A stretch of 64,000 nt of DNA from Brasilonema sennae CENA114 (GTDB lineage Bacteria > Cyanobacteriota > Cyanobacteriia > Cyanobacteriales > Nostocaceae), in NCBI RefSeq assembly GCF_006968745.1, contig NZ_CP030118.1:4709943-4773942 (forward strand). The letters run 5' to 3'. The first letter of the stretch is position 1; every line of letters begins with the position of its first letter. A program made the position numbers and the translations under genes. The notes below the pieces were generated by a model. It made no database searches. It was not told the origin of the DNA and saw nothing but the letters and a program-made list of their open reading frames with translations. Positions 62,736-64,000 of this stretch are shown in pieces.

Positions 62736-63384
62736 CCATCTTGGTTAGCTTTTTTTTACTCTCAAGATGTCTGATATTTCGATATTTATAAGTAGAGCTA
62801 TCAGGGCAAGAACCCTTTTCTCGAATTCCCGGAGTTTTACAATCCTTCATATATGTCTTATCTGTATCAACACAGAACTCTTCTGATCTCCATGTCATCT
62901 TTCTTTCTACCTTTTTATTGGTAGTACTAATTACACTCTCAAATGAACCCTTGTTTATCACTTGTTTGTCTTGCAAAATTTCAAATTCAAATGTATTAGT
63001 TTTGTTGGGGATAAAACGAAAAGTTCTTCGTTTGTGCTCAGTTCCTGGAATCAGGGTAATTCCTTGAGAGCGACGCCCGTCATCATATTCACGATTAGTA
63101 TAAGGAATTGGAGTAGACTTCATACCTTCAGTTACGTTACGAATAACTACTCGATGACCTGCAGATGGAGGATTTACTGAAGAGATAAAATGTGCTTTAA
63201 CTTCTCCAATGTCCTCTCCTGGGCATTCTCCAAAAAATTCGGTTATGGTTATTTGGGCTACATTTAGTCCAAAGCCTTTAAATTCAAGACCTACTTGTGG
63301 TTCCTGAGATAAGGCAACTGGAGCAACAAAACTTAAAGAAAAAATACCAAAAACATTTAGGACAGCTTGTCTTACTAATTTCAT
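62698..63384 (-). CDS. Secreted hypothetical protein
   Basis: About 228 residues from MKLVRQAVLNVFGIFSLSFV, a signal peptide with likely cleavage at ALS-QE. The mature part contains GFGLNVAQITITEFFGECPG, VVIRNVTEGMKSTPIPYTNR and paired Cys (EFCVDTDKTYMKDC). No family recognised. The C-terminus runs into a 15-bp minisatellite. The start 17 codons downstream of an earlier ATG is preferred for the signal peptide. Confidence 0.65.
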   Translation of the reverse strand: MKLVRQAVLNVFGIFSLSFVAPVALSQEPQVGLEFKGFGLNVAQITITEFFGECPGEDIGEVKAHFISSVNPPSAGHRVVIRNVTEGMKSTPIPYTNREYDDGRRSQGITLIPGTEHKRRTFRFIPNKTNTFEFEILQDKQVINKGSFESVISTTNKKVERKMTWRSEEFCVDTDKTYMKDCKTPGIREKGSCPDSSTYKYRNIRHLESKKKLTKMEILKFRQGIFRQ

Positions 63385-63439
63385 TTTTCCTGCGAATAAC
63401 AAACAGTAATAATTTGAATTCATATAGGAATCCAATTTG

Positions 63440-63790
63440 ATTTGGTGAGACCAGTGCTTGATGAGGATATCCCGACCTAGGCATCTGGTGAGACAGCGCG
63501 AATGACGGCTCTCCCGACCTAGGCGACTGCGGAGCGCGCAGCGGAACCGGAGGTTCTCCCCGATAGCCCTCCGGGAACGCCCGTCGCCTGACGCCAGATT
63601 CTACCCTGCGGGAAGGCGTTCCGCCTACAACGGGGGGAACCCGACAGCCAGGGGACTGGCGTGCAACTAGCCCCGATAGGCGTAGCCGTGCCGCAGGCAT
63701 AGGGGGCGCTACGCAAACCCAGAGGGTTTCCCGACAGAGGCGTCTGGCGTTTGAGGAACGTTCGCGCAGCGTGTCCGCAGGACATAAACC
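63440..63790. repeat. Dispersed repeat cluster at the window end
   Basis: GGTGAGACCAGTGCTTGATG, GACCTAGGCATCTGGTGAGA, CCGATAGGCGTAGCCGTGCC, GGCATAGGGGGCGCTACGC; closely similar to 470-720, same orientation. Frames through it are not genes. Confidence 0.8.
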
Positions 63791-63807
63791 AACATTTTCG
63801 GGACTTT

Positions 63808-63838
63808 GTTGGGTTTCACTATGTTCAACCCAACCTAC
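63808..63838. repeat. Half copy of the GTAGGTTGGGT hairpin family
   Basis: GTTGGGTTTC followed by GTTCAACCCAACCTAC, as in the right half of 915-993. Confidence 0.65.
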
Positions 63839-63845
63839 AATTCTC

Positions 63846-63863
63846 CTTAACTGAACCGTATTG
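63846..63863. repeat. Solo IS4-type terminus
   Basis: CTTAACTGAACCGTATTG, exact copy of 2393-2410. The remaining 137 bases show no gene. Confidence 0.7.
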
Positions 63864-64000
63864 GTGCATAACGGACTAAAGCCTGATGATGACGGGTTAG
63901 CCAGCAGGCATAACGCACCCTACTACGTAAATTTCAAAAATCAAAAATGAGTCCTGTAGACAATTTTTGTGTTATGAAATAATTGAAAACTTTAGGTAAA

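Noticed and set aside
63284..63785. Minus-strand frames at the window end
   Set aside because: Repeat artefacts overlapping the signal-peptide region of the secreted protein.

Overview
The window reads as chromosome of a filamentous, heterocyst-type cyanobacterium (Nostocales; Scytonema/Brasilonema/Tolypothrix-like is my guess). Evidence: psaD, an MPBQ/MSBQ methyltransferase of the plastoquinone/tocopherol pathway, the DUF2605-DUF2973 pair, DICT and DUF4346 families, frequent GCGATCGC (HIP1) octamers, very large Ser/Thr-His kinases, TPR-STAND proteins, and dense families of short dispersed repeats, MITEs and decayed insertion sequences. No rRNA, tRNA or CRISPR array was seen.

Layout. 1-5.9 kb is a decay zone: the 3' end of an esterase, repeat clusters, a flotillin-like tail, a WD40 fragment, IS4 and IS630 remnants, a cassette of three very small genes (one Cys-rich with a leader-like N-terminus), and a broken TonB-dependent siderophore receptor carrying a 125-bp MITE. 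5.9-7.7 kb holds PrxQ, a PNPOx-like protein and a GNAT. 8.0-25 kb is a region rich in B12-related genes: cobalamin riboswitch 1, DUF1636, metE, a MITE-split DUF4346 gene, GIY-YIG, MAPEG/DUF6220/LuxR, a UPF0175-DUF3368 toxin-antitoxin pair, class I nrdAB, cobalamin riboswitch 2 followed by only a scrap of a second metE, the MPBQ methyltransferase, and cobW. 25-31 kb is mostly housekeeping (Rieske protein, methyltransferase, frmA, avtA, rimM).

31.0-32.7 kb, just after rimM, is a tandem array of about nine 150-170 bp units. Each ends in a GC-rich hairpin plus T-run and has a conserved TAGTAT-like box about 35-60 nt before the hairpin; it looks like a tandem small-RNA gene array and is the strongest candidate for something new. 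32.8-36.1 kb is a two-part TPR-STAND (NB-ARC) module whose parts share a frame and are separated by one TGA. 36.5-47.8 kb is a signalling block (AAA-like ATPase, CheY, a 2294-aa Ser/Thr-His kinase, a 717-aa response regulator) bracketed by two inverted copies of one palindromic repeat module. 48.4-60 kb holds a ferritin-like protein, a ParE toxin-antitoxin pair, thrS, DUF2605/DUF2973, a glycogen-debranching-type enzyme, a DICT/GAF histidine kinase and psaD. 60-62.2 kb is an IS200/IS605 element (tnpB with one amber codon, tnpA), followed by MITE-like inverted repeats, a secreted protein and a repeat cluster.

Together: the B12 region combines cobalamin-independent enzymes (MetE, class I RNR), riboswitches and cobalamin-linked proteins (CobW, DUF1636), and shows traces of duplication followed by deletion. 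A second theme is mobile or repeat DNA rewriting genes: repeats lie in frame inside an esterase, a kinase and a response regulator, while MITEs break a DUF4346 gene and a siderophore receptor.
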